Below are positions 1 through 7,365 of a DNA stretch of 15,078 nt, piece by piece. The notes below the pieces were generated by a model. That model did no database searches and was not told where the DNA came from. It saw only the letters and a program-made list of their open reading frames with translations. The position numbers and the translations under genes are program-made. The stretch's first letter is position 1. The number at the start of each line of letters is the position of its first letter. Origin of the DNA: CAYSUS01 sp964434165 (GTDB lineage: Bacteria; Planctomycetota; Planctomycetia; Pirellulales; Thermoguttaceae); NCBI GenBank assembly GCA_964434165.1, contig CAYSUS010000141.1, positions 1-15,078 on the forward strand. Direction: 5' to 3'.

Positions 1-55
1 GCTCAGGCACGCGCAGCCCTCGATAAAGTTCCAACAGCCTGAAACACTACACTAG
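1..55. mobile_element. Possible insertion-sequence end abutting a CTAG site
   Basis: Sulfatase-like coding sequence read leftwards on the minus strand stops resembling the family exactly at CTAG (52-55). The remaining 51 bases are lower in GC and, on the minus strand, begin TGTAGTGTTTCAGG, which looks like an element terminus. Some IS families (for example IS5 and IS701) duplicate a 4-bp YTAR target, which CTAG satisfies. No transposase and no second terminus is visible because the window ends here. This is inference from a junction only; a deletion or rearrangement is the alternative. Confidence 0.4.
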
Positions 56-848
56 CATGGTCGCCCTGGGGCCGGGCCATCTTGACGCCCAGCGGCGGAA
101 CGTCGTCGAGGTCGTCGTCCTTGACTTCGGGCACCGCGATCTTCCCCAGCGGATACTGATCGAAGTACCTCTTGGGTGCATACCAGGGCAGGTGCGGCCG
201 GAACATGCCCGCGGCCAGGAAGAACGGCTTGTCGTGCTTCTTGGAGAGGAACTCGATGGCCCAGTCGGCCACCTGGGTGTCGCCCATCGCCTCGTCGCCC
301 TCATCGACCGGTCCCCAATCGAAGTGGGCCGTCTTGGGGATTCCGTTGACCGGGCGGTTCGGCGGCGCGGGGTCACCGGGCCGATTGAAATAGACCTGCC
401 ACGACTGCGGGTCCTTGAACCCGCCGTGGAAGATCTTGCCGCCTCCGTGCACCTTGTAGCCCGCGGCCATGAAGTGCTGCGGCAGCGTGACGGCGTCGGG
501 CAGTTGCGCGCGCCACGGGTTGCCGTTGAGATACACGCCCGAGGTCGAGGGACGCACGCCGCAGAGGAGGCTCGCCCTGGATGGGTTGCAGGCCGGGGCC
601 GAGCAGTACGCCCGGGTGAAGAACACGCCCCGTGCCGCCAGCCGGTCGAGGCTGGGCGTGCTGACCTTGGTGGGGCTCCCGCCCAGGTACCCGGTCCAGT
701 CGTTCAGGTCGTCGACGGCCAGAAAGAGGACGTTCGGCCGAGCCTTCTCGGCGGCCCGGGCCGGGCCGACCATCGTCAGGCAGACCACCACGGTGATGGT
801 CAGGGCAAGGCGAAAGCGGTTCTCAGCAGCGGCGTTCGGGAAGCTCAT
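3..848 (-). pseudogene. Secreted sulfatase (iduronate-2-sulfatase-like), C-terminally truncated
   Basis: This is the N-terminal half of a formylglycine-dependent sulfatase (alkaline-phosphatase superfamily, COG3119), which would hydrolyse sulfate esters on polysaccharides outside the cytoplasm. A signal peptide covers about residues 1-32, ending in an ARA-type cleavage site. The metal-binding Asp pair is at 46-47 in the AVDDLNDW segment. The C-N-P-S-R motif has its catalytic Cys at about residue 87, followed by ASLLCG. The start at 848 is chosen over the in-frame codon at 896 because GAGGAG lies 9 bases upstream and the signal peptide begins there. Only 281 residues are encoded, against roughly 480-500 for the family. 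After the conserved ARPQGDHA segment (about residue 265) the reading runs 16 unrelated residues to a TGA at 3-5. The missing part includes the C-terminal metal and substrate residues, so the product is probably inactive. The truncation coincides with a CTAG site. Confidence 0.88.
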
Positions 849-954
849 GTTGGATGTCTCCTCAGATACGGCCGAAACGGGCCCGACAGCACACACGGGA
901 GCCCATCCCAGGCATCCTAAGTCGACGGGAGGGGTGGTGCAAGGATGCGGCAGG

Positions 955-1701
955 CTATTGCGGGCGGGGCTGTCGCCCTGCGAACAGCGGCACGAGTCGC
1001 CCAGAGAGTTCCTCGAAGTACGCGGCCAGGCCGGTCTGGCTACCGCGGTCCCGGAGGGTCTGGAGGTCCGCGCCGTGCCAGCACTGGACCTCGCGATCCG
1101 AGTCGCCGCCCGTCAGAAGGCGGAGGACCCGCTTGGCGCTCCGCTTGTCCGTGTCATGGATGGCCGCAAGCTCCTCCGCGCGCTCGCACGGATCGAATCC
1201 GAGCTCCGCGCGAAGGGCATGAACCGTCTTGGACTCCGCTGCGTCTCCCGGCTCGAAACTGGCCGGCACCCAACACTCGCGCTTCGTGTGAGCCAGACCG
1301 ATGACGATACGGCTCTTCTCGGGTACCGCTTCTCGCGCCTGCTCCAAGCCGCGCCTTCGTTCAGCCTTTCGGTCGTCATCTCGCAGGAGGACGACCGCGT
1401 CCGGGAGACATTCGGACGAGCGAAGGAGGAGCGGGGCGAGTCGCGCCGTCCGAGCATCCAGCGCGCCGGGCTCGGACTCGAACTCGCCCTGGGCCTTGAT
1501 GTTCCTTTCGTCCGCTCAGCGCTTGACGTCTCTCCAGAACAGGCACGGCTCGGACGTCGAGAGACCGCGCCAGCCCCTCAAGTGATCCAGATGCTCGGGC
1601 TCGATCCAGCCGATCGCCTCGCACACGACGCGATCGGCCAGGTCACAGCCGGTCCGCTGATCCGCCGGGGTTTCGCAGGCGATGGCCAGCGACAGGCTCA
1701 C
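955..1701 (-). pseudogene. TOPRIM-like protein with one in-frame TGA stop
   Basis: The frame from a GTG at 1701 to TAG at 955 encodes 248 positions interrupted once by TGA at 1516-1518 (codon 62). Protein-like sequence continues in the same frame on both sides: residues 1-61 contain IACETPADQRT and the IEPEHLDHLRGWRGL segment; the part after the stop contains RNIKAQGEF, the acidic VVLLRDDDR motif and AHTKRECWVPASFEP, then DKRSAKRVLRLLTGG. A conserved early Glu plus a DxD motif is the pattern of TOPRIM folds (OLD-nuclease and DUF4276-like proteins), so a nuclease or partner role is inferred. The GTG start overlaps the stop of an upstream ATPase remnant as GTGA, indicating former translational coupling. 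The single TGA could be a real nonsense mutation or a sequencing error. Without it the gene would be full length. The family name is tentative. Confidence 0.68.
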
Positions 1702-1820
1702 CCCGGCGACTCCTGCGGCTTGGTCTCAATCAACCACTCCTCCCCGACCGGGCTCCAGAACTCGCCGGGCGTCATCGCGTCTTTCCACTTCTCGAAGTCG
1801 GGGTGCTCCTTCAGGACGCG
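1698..1820 (-). pseudogene. C-terminal remnant of an AAA/OLD-like ATPase
   Basis: On the minus strand 40 codons read RVLKEHPDFEKWK, then DAMTPGEFWSPVGEEW and a short tail, ending in TGA at 1698-1700. The HPDF...W...AMTPGEFWS..GEEW pattern resembles, from memory, the extreme C-terminus of AAA-type ATPases encoded next to TOPRIM-like partners. The frame is closed upstream by TGA at 1821-1823, and I found no Walker motifs or other ATPase sequence farther upstream in any frame, so the body of the gene is missing or degraded beyond recognition. The stop overlaps the downstream GTG start by four bases (GTGA), typical of a coupled two-gene unit. Assignment rests on a short segment plus context. Confidence 0.5.
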
Positions 1821-1823
1821 TCA

Positions 1824-2106
1824 CGACAGGCCATGCCGCCGTCCCTCGGCTCGGGGTCGCGCCCGCGACGAAGATCCTTCACGGCGGGGCTGCCTTTAAG
1901 GGCGAAGGTTACGATTGCTTGCACACTGCCGGCGCGGCCGCGAGCAGCGAGATCCAGACTGGATCACGCGGAAGGACACAGGAACCGTTCTTCCGATACA
2001 AGGAAGGGATTTCAACCGGTGCCGCCCGACGAGCGTGGTCGATCAGCGGAGTTGCCGCATGCCGCCAACAATTCCAACCCCGACCGTTCCAGCCCCCACG
2101 GCGGCG
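1824..2106. other. Gap between the ATPase remnant and the 107-residue gene
   Basis: No convincing gene on either strand. Open frames here are short and lack recognisable protein sequence or a ribosome binding site. The one visible structure is the odd palindrome GATCCAGACTGGATC at 1951-1965 (7-bp arms around a single A). The stretch may contain deleted or decayed ATPase sequence, but I could not identify any. Confidence 0.5.
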
Positions 2107-2430
2107 CTACCACCCCATGACCATGTTCGACTCGATCGCCTTGCGGGAGTGGTCGAGATCCTCGCCGGTCTCCTGCATGTAGAGCCGGATGGCGTGGACC
2201 TTGTCGCCGGAGGCCTTGGCCAGGCAGTCGCGCGCGGTGGTGCACGGATCGGCGTTGCCGGTGATCCCCAGGACGCCTTTGGAGATGACCCACGTGTCGC
2301 GAGGGCGGCGCGTCAGGCGGAGCACCGCGTCGCGGGGGTAGGCCTCGGAGACCACCCGGGCGGCCGCGTCCTCGTTGTCCGCCCAGGTGATGATGATGTG
2401 CGCGTCGGTCTCGATCTCAAACAGGGGCAT
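2107..2430 (-). CDS. Conserved small cytoplasmic protein, planctomycete type
   Basis: This encodes 107 residues starting MPLFEIETDAHIIITWADNE and ending KAIESNMVMGW. I associate this kind of sequence with conserved hypothetical proteins of Planctomycetes; no biochemical function is known to me. There is no signal peptide or membrane segment, and the composition is that of a compact alpha/beta protein: a beta-rich start, a central WVISKGVLGITG strand-turn region, a Cys pair in ADPCTTARDC, and a helical C-terminus. The start at 2430 is preferred to the in-frame codon at 2478 because the conserved-looking sequence begins there and an AAAGG-like site lies 9-10 bases upstream, although that site is weak. 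It ends with TAG at 2107-2109 and stands alone, with long gaps on both sides. Reality of the gene is well supported by sequence character; function is unknown. Confidence 0.82.
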   Translation of the reverse strand: MPLFEIETDAHIIITWADNEDAAARVVSEAYPRDAVLRLTRRPRDTWVISKGVLGITGNADPCTTARDCLAKASGDKVHAIRLYMQETGEDLDHSRKAIESNMVMGW

Positions 2431-2849
2431 GCCGCACGCCTTTCGTCGGGGCCGGCAGGAGGGCCGCCGCCACGCCACGGCGATGTCCCTTCGGCGGCCA
2501 GGAAAAGAGCATCCTAGGGACCGCTCGATGGGCTGTCAACGCAGTGGAGGGGCCGCAGATCGCGACCCCGACCGGACGGCCCCGGCCGCGTGGGCCGCGG
2601 ACGCGGGGCTGCGCGGCGGAGGGCGAGGCTACCGCCGAGTCTCGGCGTGAGATTGCTGGTCTTGCCGTCAGACGGATCGGTGGAAAGCTCGCGGTGAGCC
2701 GAGCTCCGCGGCAGGCGTGTGCGAGACCTCGCCGGGGCCCGTTCCTTTCGATCGTTCACGCTATCGACTCGGCGGGAGTCTCGCCCTCCATGATGAGGTC
2801 TCGGTTGCTCTCCAGGCCGCGGCTGCCGTCCGGCGGCCGCCGCTGCCCG
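2431..2849. other. Gene-free spacer downstream of the porin
   Basis: About 420 bases with no gene I can support. Open frames in both orientations are arginine- and proline-rich, as expected of GC-rich noncoding sequence, and lack ribosome binding sites. GC-rich self-complementary sequence near 2831-2842, just past the porin stop, could fold and help end transcription, but there is no T tract. Confidence 0.5.
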
Positions 2850-4589
2850 TCAGAAGGTCACGATGGCGTCGATGCCCACGAGGATCTGATGGTCCTTGGT
2901 CCCGTCGGCAAACGGATGGACTTGGGAGTGCGCCCAGTCCCACCGGACTTCGGGCCGCACGACGAGGCGCTCGCGCGGGGTCCAGTTCAATCCCAGCGTC
3001 AGTTCGTAGAAGTCGGCGCCCTCCAGGCCGAGAACGCGGGCCCCGCTCTTGTCGTGGAACCACTCGAAGCGGGCCCCCGCGGCCCAGCATGCATTCATCT
3101 GGTAGATCAGGTACTGATTGATCCCGTACCAGAAGGCGGTCTGGTTGGCGACCGTGGCTCGGGGCTCGTAGCCCAGATCGTGCTGCAGAACGTACGTCAG
3201 CCGGTCGGAGAACTCGTGCGAGAGCACGATGCTGTACGTGGTGCGATAGCTGTCGCGCGGAGGCGGCTCGTCCTGCTCCGGCCCCGTGTGCACGGTGACC
3301 GCCACCGAGGTGCGATCGTTGGGCAGGTCCCACGTCACCCCGCCGAGGAAGCCGAGGTTGTTGTTATTGTCCTCCCACGTGTCCCAGCCGCGCGTGAACC
3401 CGGCCTGAAACCGCACCAGGTCGGTCACCTGCCAGGCGGCCAGCACGCCCGTGTGCGTGAAGGGCTCGCCGTACTGCATGGTGTAGGCATGGGAGTAGAA
3501 GAAGTTCTGGGGCGCCATCACGGACTCGTATCCCATGATGGTGTAGAAGTGTCCCAGCTTGACCGAGAGGCCGTACGACCAGGGAGCGTACACCTCCATG
3601 TACGCCTGGGGCATGGCCAGGCCGTAGTTCGTCCCTACAGGGCCGTTGACGCTGTTCCACTTGGGCTGTCCGTTGGTGAAGGTCTCCAGCCCCAGCGCCG
3701 TCGTGTACACGTGGTCGGTGCCGTAGAGCACATCGACCCGCCCACCCACCTGCCAACGCGGGTCGTCCCAATCGACGGGGCGCTCCAGGATCGCGTAGAG
3801 CTGGTTCATCTGCACGTCGTTCGAGCGATCGTTGAACGTGACCGGGTAGTTCTCCCGGTTGCGGGGGCTGAACGTATTGATCGTTCCCCCGAAATCGACC
3901 CATCCCCGCCCGCCGACGCCGAACACGTTGGCCCGGGGATCGAGCCAGCGTCGCCACCCGGGATCGCCTTGGGCCGGCACGCCGCACGCGGCGAAGCCGC
4001 AGTCGGACGAGGGGCAGCATGCGCTCGACTCCCACCACTTGCCGTCGTCTTCGCAAGGAAGCCGTCCCGGCGCGCCCACTGCATCCAGCGCCTCGGCTTC
4101 CTCTCGCGTGGAGCCCGGATCGACGGGCTCGCGCGGGGTTCCCCCGTCTGGGGCCGTTCGGCCGCTTTCCCGCGGCGGCGGGGCTTCGGGCGGCATGCTC
4201 TCCTCTTGCGGAAGGACGCTGGGCGGGGCGGTCCTCCTCGGCGGCGTCTCAACCGGCGGGGCCACCGGGGCCCGCACGCGCGGCATGGGCGCTGGCCCCG
4301 GAGGAGCCGTTACCACGGGCAGGCGCGTGGGCTGGCGGGGCCGTTCGGTGGGAAGCGCCGGCGTGCCCTCGTAGGCCGCCGCGGACGAGTACGCGGGGGC
4401 CGCGATCGGGGGCATCGCGTGGCTGGACGCTGCGGTCGCCCGAGTGCCGATCGGCACGTTCGAGAAGTACTTGGCCATGCGGGACGTGGAATTCCCGTAA
4501 CCTCGGTACGCCTGGGCTTGGGCCCCTTGCGGAGCCGCCGCAACGGCCAATAGGGTCGATACAAGGAGCACGCTGGTGGAGCGACCCAT
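2850..4589 (-). CDS. Outer-membrane beta-barrel porin (BBP2/OmpL-like)
   Basis: This encodes 579 residues and resembles the beta-barrel porin-2 family (PF07642), which is common in Planctomycetes; it would form an outer-membrane channel. Residues 1 to about 25 are a signal peptide ending AQA. A variable Ala/Ser/Tyr-rich segment follows, then a proline-rich linker at about 71-170. A short region with five Cys (the CEDDGKWW and ACCPSSDCGFAAC segments) precedes the barrel. The barrel opens near the GRGWVDFGGTINTFSP segment and shows alternating aromatic strands, such as YGLSVKLGHFYTIMGYE and LTYVLQHDLGYEPRAT. The chain ends IDAIVTF; a terminal Phe is the usual C-terminal signal of outer-membrane barrels. 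The start at 4589 is fixed by GGAGGA 7 bases upstream and by the signal peptide. The frame is open farther upstream without a better start. The gene is divergent from the tandem kinase. The substrate cannot be read from sequence. Confidence 0.9.
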   Translation of the reverse strand: MGRSTSVLLVSTLLAVAAAPQGAQAQAYRGYGNSTSRMAKYFSNVPIGTRATAASSHAMPPIAAPAYSSAAAYEGTPALPTERPRQPTRLPVVTAPPGPAPMPRVRAPVAPPVETPPRRTAPPSVLPQEESMPPEAPPPRESGRTAPDGGTPREPVDPGSTREEAEALDAVGAPGRLPCEDDGKWWESSACCPSSDCGFAACGVPAQGDPGWRRWLDPRANVFGVGGRGWVDFGGTINTFSPRNRENYPVTFNDRSNDVQMNQLYAILERPVDWDDPRWQVGGRVDVLYGTDHVYTTALGLETFTNGQPKWNSVNGPVGTNYGLAMPQAYMEVYAPWSYGLSVKLGHFYTIMGYESVMAPQNFFYSHAYTMQYGEPFTHTGVLAAWQVTDLVRFQAGFTRGWDTWEDNNNNLGFLGGVTWDLPNDRTSVAVTVHTGPEQDEPPPRDSYRTTYSIVLSHEFSDRLTYVLQHDLGYEPRATVANQTAFWYGINQYLIYQMNACWAAGARFEWFHDKSGARVLGLEGADFYELTLGLNWTPRERLVVRPEVRWDWAHSQVHPFADGTKDHQILVGIDAIVTF

Positions 4590-4963
4590 GGGGGCTTCCT
4601 CCGGGAGTTCGAACTTCGCCGGGACACGCGCCTCACGCCACTTGATCGAGGGCGCGGCTCCGGCCGCCGGTCTCTCTGGATCGAAGGAGGGCCCGAAACG
4701 AGGCACCCTGGCTCGGCCACACCGGCCGCCAGGCAATTCACCCGGACATGCGGACCGGCTTGGCGGTCCGCACGCCGGGCCCCCCCTCGCTACCTATCTT
4801 CGGCAATTGGGGTATGGAGCGTTTTGCTTTTTGGGCAAAATCTAGCGGTTATTCCCGCTGTATGGATTCTGTCGATTGCACGGATCCCAGGGATTGTCCG
4901 GACGGGCATGGTGTCGTAAAACGGCTTGGCAGGGCCTGCCCCAGGCTCCACTTGGTGCGTTGG
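4590..4963. promoter_or_regulatory. Divergent intergenic region with AT-rich hairpin leader
   Basis: This separates the porin start from the probable kinase start and must carry promoters for both. The part near 4795-4870 is clearly AT-richer than its surroundings and contains two adjacent potential hairpins: TTTTGC/GCAAAA (4822-4827 with 4835-4840) and AGCGG/CCGCT (4844-4848 with 4855-4859). Both precede the kinase. No convincing -35/-10 pair was found. The kinase frame is open through most of this region, but its codon third positions are less GC-biased and its translation Cys-rich before about 4955, which argues for leader rather than coding sequence. Confidence 0.4.
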
Positions 4964-6664
4964 ATGCCCGAGATCGACTCCCGTCGAATCGCCGATCACT
5001 GCTGGTTTGCCGTGCCCGGCTGGCTGCCGATCCTCCTTGGGTCTGGCGGCCTGCGCATCGAGGGTTGGCGTCGGGAAGGCCGAGTTGAAGTCGTCAAGAA
5101 CGCCCCGCACCGCGCGGTCTATCGCGTGGAGCTTCCGGAGGGAAACCTCTTCGTCAAGCACTACCGCTGCCCGCGGCTGGGCGACGTGATGCGGCACTGG
5201 CTCCGGCCTTGCGGGGCCCGGCGCGAATGGGAGAGGATTCGCGAGGTCGCGCGCCGCGGCATCCCCACGGTGCATGCCGTGGCCTGGGGATACCGTCGCC
5301 GTTGGGGGCTGATACTCGACAACTACCTCGTCACCCGCGAGCTGGCCGGAACCTGCACGCTGCGCGAGCACTACGACCGGGCACTGGCCAGCCGGGATTC
5401 CGCCCGGCGGCGTGCGCTCGTGGAAAGCGTGGCCCGCTTCGTGGCCAGGATCCACCGCGGGGGAATCCTTCACAACGACTTCCACGCGGGCAATATCCTC
5501 GTGGCCCCGGACCCGCAGGCAGGACACGAAGGGCCGGATCGCGAGCCGTTCGCGATGTACCTGATCGATCTTCAAGGCGTGCGGCTGGGTGGTCCCCTCT
5601 CGTGGCCGGCGTCGCGCGACAACCTGGCCGTACTCGATTCGGCCTGGTGGGAGGACGCGACGCTTGCCCAGCGATACCGGTTCTGGCGGACCTACCTGGC
5701 CTGCCGACCCGAGCTGCGCCTGGCCGATCGCCGCGCGGCCGCGGCGCAGGTGGCGCAGCGGGGACGCGAGCACTGCCTTCGCATTCACCGCCAGCGCGAC
5801 CGGCGGTCGCTACGCACGAATCGCGACTTCGTCGCCGTCAAGACGGCCGAGGGCGAGGCCTACGGAATCGCGGGGATCGATCCGGAGGACCTCAAGCACT
5901 TGCTGCTGATGCCGGACCGGATTCTCTGGGACAACCTTCACCGCCCGGTCAAGCTGGGGCATAGCAGCGTGGTGGTCGAGGCCGATCTCCCGCTACGCGG
6001 CCGGCCCTGTCACGTGGCTCTGAAACGCTACCGGCCGCGGAGCCCGCTCAAGGCGGTGGCCGGGTGTGTTCGACCGACGCGCGGGCGGAGGAGCTGGAAA
6101 GCCGGACACGCCCTCCTGCAACGGGGCATTGCCACACCGCGTCCGTTGGCCCTTTGGCAACCGCGGCGAGCCGGACCGGGGCGGATGAGCTACGTGGCCA
6201 CCGAATGGATGGAAGGGGCCGAGAACCTGCACCTCTGGGCATGGCGGATCGCCGGCTGGCCGACCTGTATCCGGCACCGGCTTGCCGCGCGCTGCGCCGT
6301 AAGCCTCGGGGGTCTGGCGGGCCGGATGCACGCCTTCCGCATCGCGCACCGCGACTTGAAGGCGAGCAACGTCCTGGTTTCCGAGCGGGCTGGGCGCGTG
6401 GAGACCGCGTTGATCGACGTGGACGGGATGCGGCAGGGCCGACGCGCGGACCGCCGACGCCAGCTCGGCGACCTGGTGCGTCTGGCCGCGGGCCTCGACG
6501 CGCATCCCTGGGTGAGCCGTACGATCTGCCTGCGTTTCCTCCGGGCGTACGCGGCCTGGCTGCCCTCCAGAAGACGCGACTGGAAGCGGCTGTGGCGCGA
6601 GGTCGCGCGGGGCCAGGCACGGCAGGTCGCCTCGAAGCGCCGCCGCGGGGAGCGGGCGCTATAG
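4964..6664 (+). CDS. Tandem lipopolysaccharide-kinase-like (InaA/Kdo-type) protein
   Basis: This has two protein-kinase-like domains in one chain, each resembling the Kdo/WaaP/InaA lipopolysaccharide kinase clan. Positions are counted from the 4964 start (566 residues). Domain 1: beta-3 Lys about 65 in NLFVKHYR, catalytic loop ILHNDFHAGN with Asp about 172 and Asn about 177, metal-binding Asp about 202 in LIDLQG. Domain 2: Lys about 354 in VALKRYR, loop IAHRDLKASN with Asp about 464 and Asn about 469, Asp about 485 in LIDVDG. All key residues are present in both halves, so both may be active; the expected role is phosphorylation of an envelope sugar or another small substrate in the cytoplasm. 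No signal peptide or membrane helix is seen. The start is uncertain: GTG at 4955 has a CAGG nearby, while ATG at 4862, 4814 and 4748 are in frame but lie in leader-like sequence. The gene is divergent from the porin, which suggests an envelope link. Confidence 0.85.
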   Translation: MPEIDSRRIADHCWFAVPGWLPILLGSGGLRIEGWRREGRVEVVKNAPHRAVYRVELPEGNLFVKHYRCPRLGDVMRHWLRPCGARREWERIREVARRGIPTVHAVAWGYRRRWGLILDNYLVTRELAGTCTLREHYDRALASRDSARRRALVESVARFVARIHRGGILHNDFHAGNILVAPDPQAGHEGPDREPFAMYLIDLQGVRLGGPLSWPASRDNLAVLDSAWWEDATLAQRYRFWRTYLACRPELRLADRRAAAAQVAQRGREHCLRIHRQRDRRSLRTNRDFVAVKTAEGEAYGIAGIDPEDLKHLLLMPDRILWDNLHRPVKLGHSSVVVEADLPLRGRPCHVALKRYRPRSPLKAVAGCVRPTRGRRSWKAGHALLQRGIATPRPLALWQPRRAGPGRMSYVATEWMEGAENLHLWAWRIAGWPTCIRHRLAARCAVSLGGLAGRMHAFRIAHRDLKASNVLVSERAGRVETALIDVDGMRQGRRADRRRQLGDLVRLAAGLDAHPWVSRTICLRFLRAYAAWLPSRRRDWKRLWREVARGQARQVASKRRRGERAL

Positions 6665-6709
6665 TGACGAGTCCTCCTGCTTGGTCGCGGCCGACAGCAG
6701 GGCGGGCCC

Positions 6710-6844
6710 TCAGTAGTTCGCCCTCGAACCGAAGCCGCGCATGCACAGCGCGCCGATCCCCACGGCGATGATGAACACCATCAGCCATTCCTGGGTGTCC
6801 AGGCGCTCAATGTGACGCATCAACGTCCTGTAGTAGGGCCACAT
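6710..6844 (-). CDS. 44-residue single-span membrane protein
   Basis: A short gene encodes MWPYYRTLMRHIERLDTQEW, then a hydrophobic helix at about residues 21-35 (LMVFIIAVGIGALCM), and ends in RGFGSRANY. It has one transmembrane segment with a charged amphipathic N-terminus and a basic, Gly-rich tail, a plan I associate with tiny conserved planctomycete proteins ending in RGFGSR. GGGGGA lies about 7 bases upstream of the ATG at 6844. A second in-frame ATG at 6820 has AGGA 5 bases upstream and would give 36 residues; either may be the true start. It ends with TGA at 6710-6712, 45 bases from the convergent tandem kinase. Function is unknown; its size suggests a membrane accessory or regulatory peptide. 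Confidence 0.68.
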   Translation of the reverse strand: MWPYYRTLMRHIERLDTQEWLMVFIIAVGIGALCMRGFGSRANY

Positions 6845-7079
6845 CCGGCATTCCCCCACGATCGCGCAAGACCGGTGGATACTTCCTCAAGCCTACGTCA
6901 CGGATCGAGCCGGGTGCGGCGCATCGGCCGCCTGCCCGGGCGCCCCCCCTGCCGAAGGAGCGGAAAACCTCGTCTGGACACGCTGCCGGGGAGTCGCTAA
7001 TCTCCCGCCCTCTCGCACGATGGACCCGCGTGGCTCGGAGGCCAACCCCGAACCGACCGCTCACCGAGGAGAGCTCTCC

Positions 7080-7328
7080 ATGAACGTCAATTTCTTCCAG
7101 TGGATTCGCGAGGGAGTCAAGCAGTCGGTGCTGATGGGCGTCAGCGATGCCGTGGGACATCTCGGTCCCCGCCCGGACAGCGACCCCATCGGCGAGCGCC
7201 TGGCCGGCTTCCTCCAGCCAAGCTCGGGACCCGCGCCCCGGCAGTTGTCCGGCAGCGCGGGCGGGCGCAAGAAGCTCGGCCGCAGCCTCAAGGACATCCA
7301 CCCCGACAGCGCCAAGCCGGCGACGTGA
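7080..7328 (+). CDS. Small conserved planctomycete-type protein
   Basis: This encodes 82 residues beginning MNVNFFQWIREGVKQSVLMG and continuing SDAVGHLGPRPDSDPIGERL. The N-terminal half (about 1-45) is an amphipathic helical module of a kind I recognise from planctomycete hypothetical proteins with a VLLGVSDAVEQIG-like core. The C-terminal half is Gly/Ser/Lys-rich and probably disordered. There is no signal peptide. The start at 7080 is well defined by CGAGGAG 8 bases upstream; an in-frame codon at 7020 lacks such a site. It ends at TGA 7326-7328 and converges on the acetyltransferase gene. The function is not known to me. Aromatic and basic residues near the start could mediate membrane-surface or nucleic-acid contact, but that is speculation. 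Confidence 0.75.
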   Translation: MNVNFFQWIREGVKQSVLMGVSDAVGHLGPRPDSDPIGERLAGFLQPSSGPAPRQLSGSAGGRKKLGRSLKDIHPDSAKPAT

Positions 7329-7334
7329 CTCACG

Positions 7335-7350
7335 GGGCGCGGCGGCGCCC
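7335..7350. terminator. Possible GC hairpin between convergent genes
   Basis: GGGCGC (7335-7340) pairs with GCGCCC (7345-7350) around a 4-base loop in the 37-base gap between two convergent genes. It has no T tract, so at most it is a weak or bidirectional terminator. Confidence 0.3.
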
Positions 7351-7365
7351 TGGCAAGCACTGTTC

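Noticed and set aside
1516..1518. TGA as selenocysteine or as a recoded sense codon
   Set aside because: No selenocysteine-type hairpin is evident just downstream and no redox context is present. Several intact genes here end in TGA, so it is a normal stop.
469..1899. 476-codon open frame on the plus strand
   Set aside because: It is antisense to the sulfatase and the TOPRIM-like gene; translation is Arg/Ala/Gly-rich with no family resemblance. GC-rich genes commonly leave the opposite strand open.
2544..4553. 669-codon open frame on the plus strand
   Set aside because: It lies antisense to the porin, which has a signal peptide, barrel pattern, terminal Phe and a strong ribosome binding site. 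The opposite frame has none of these.
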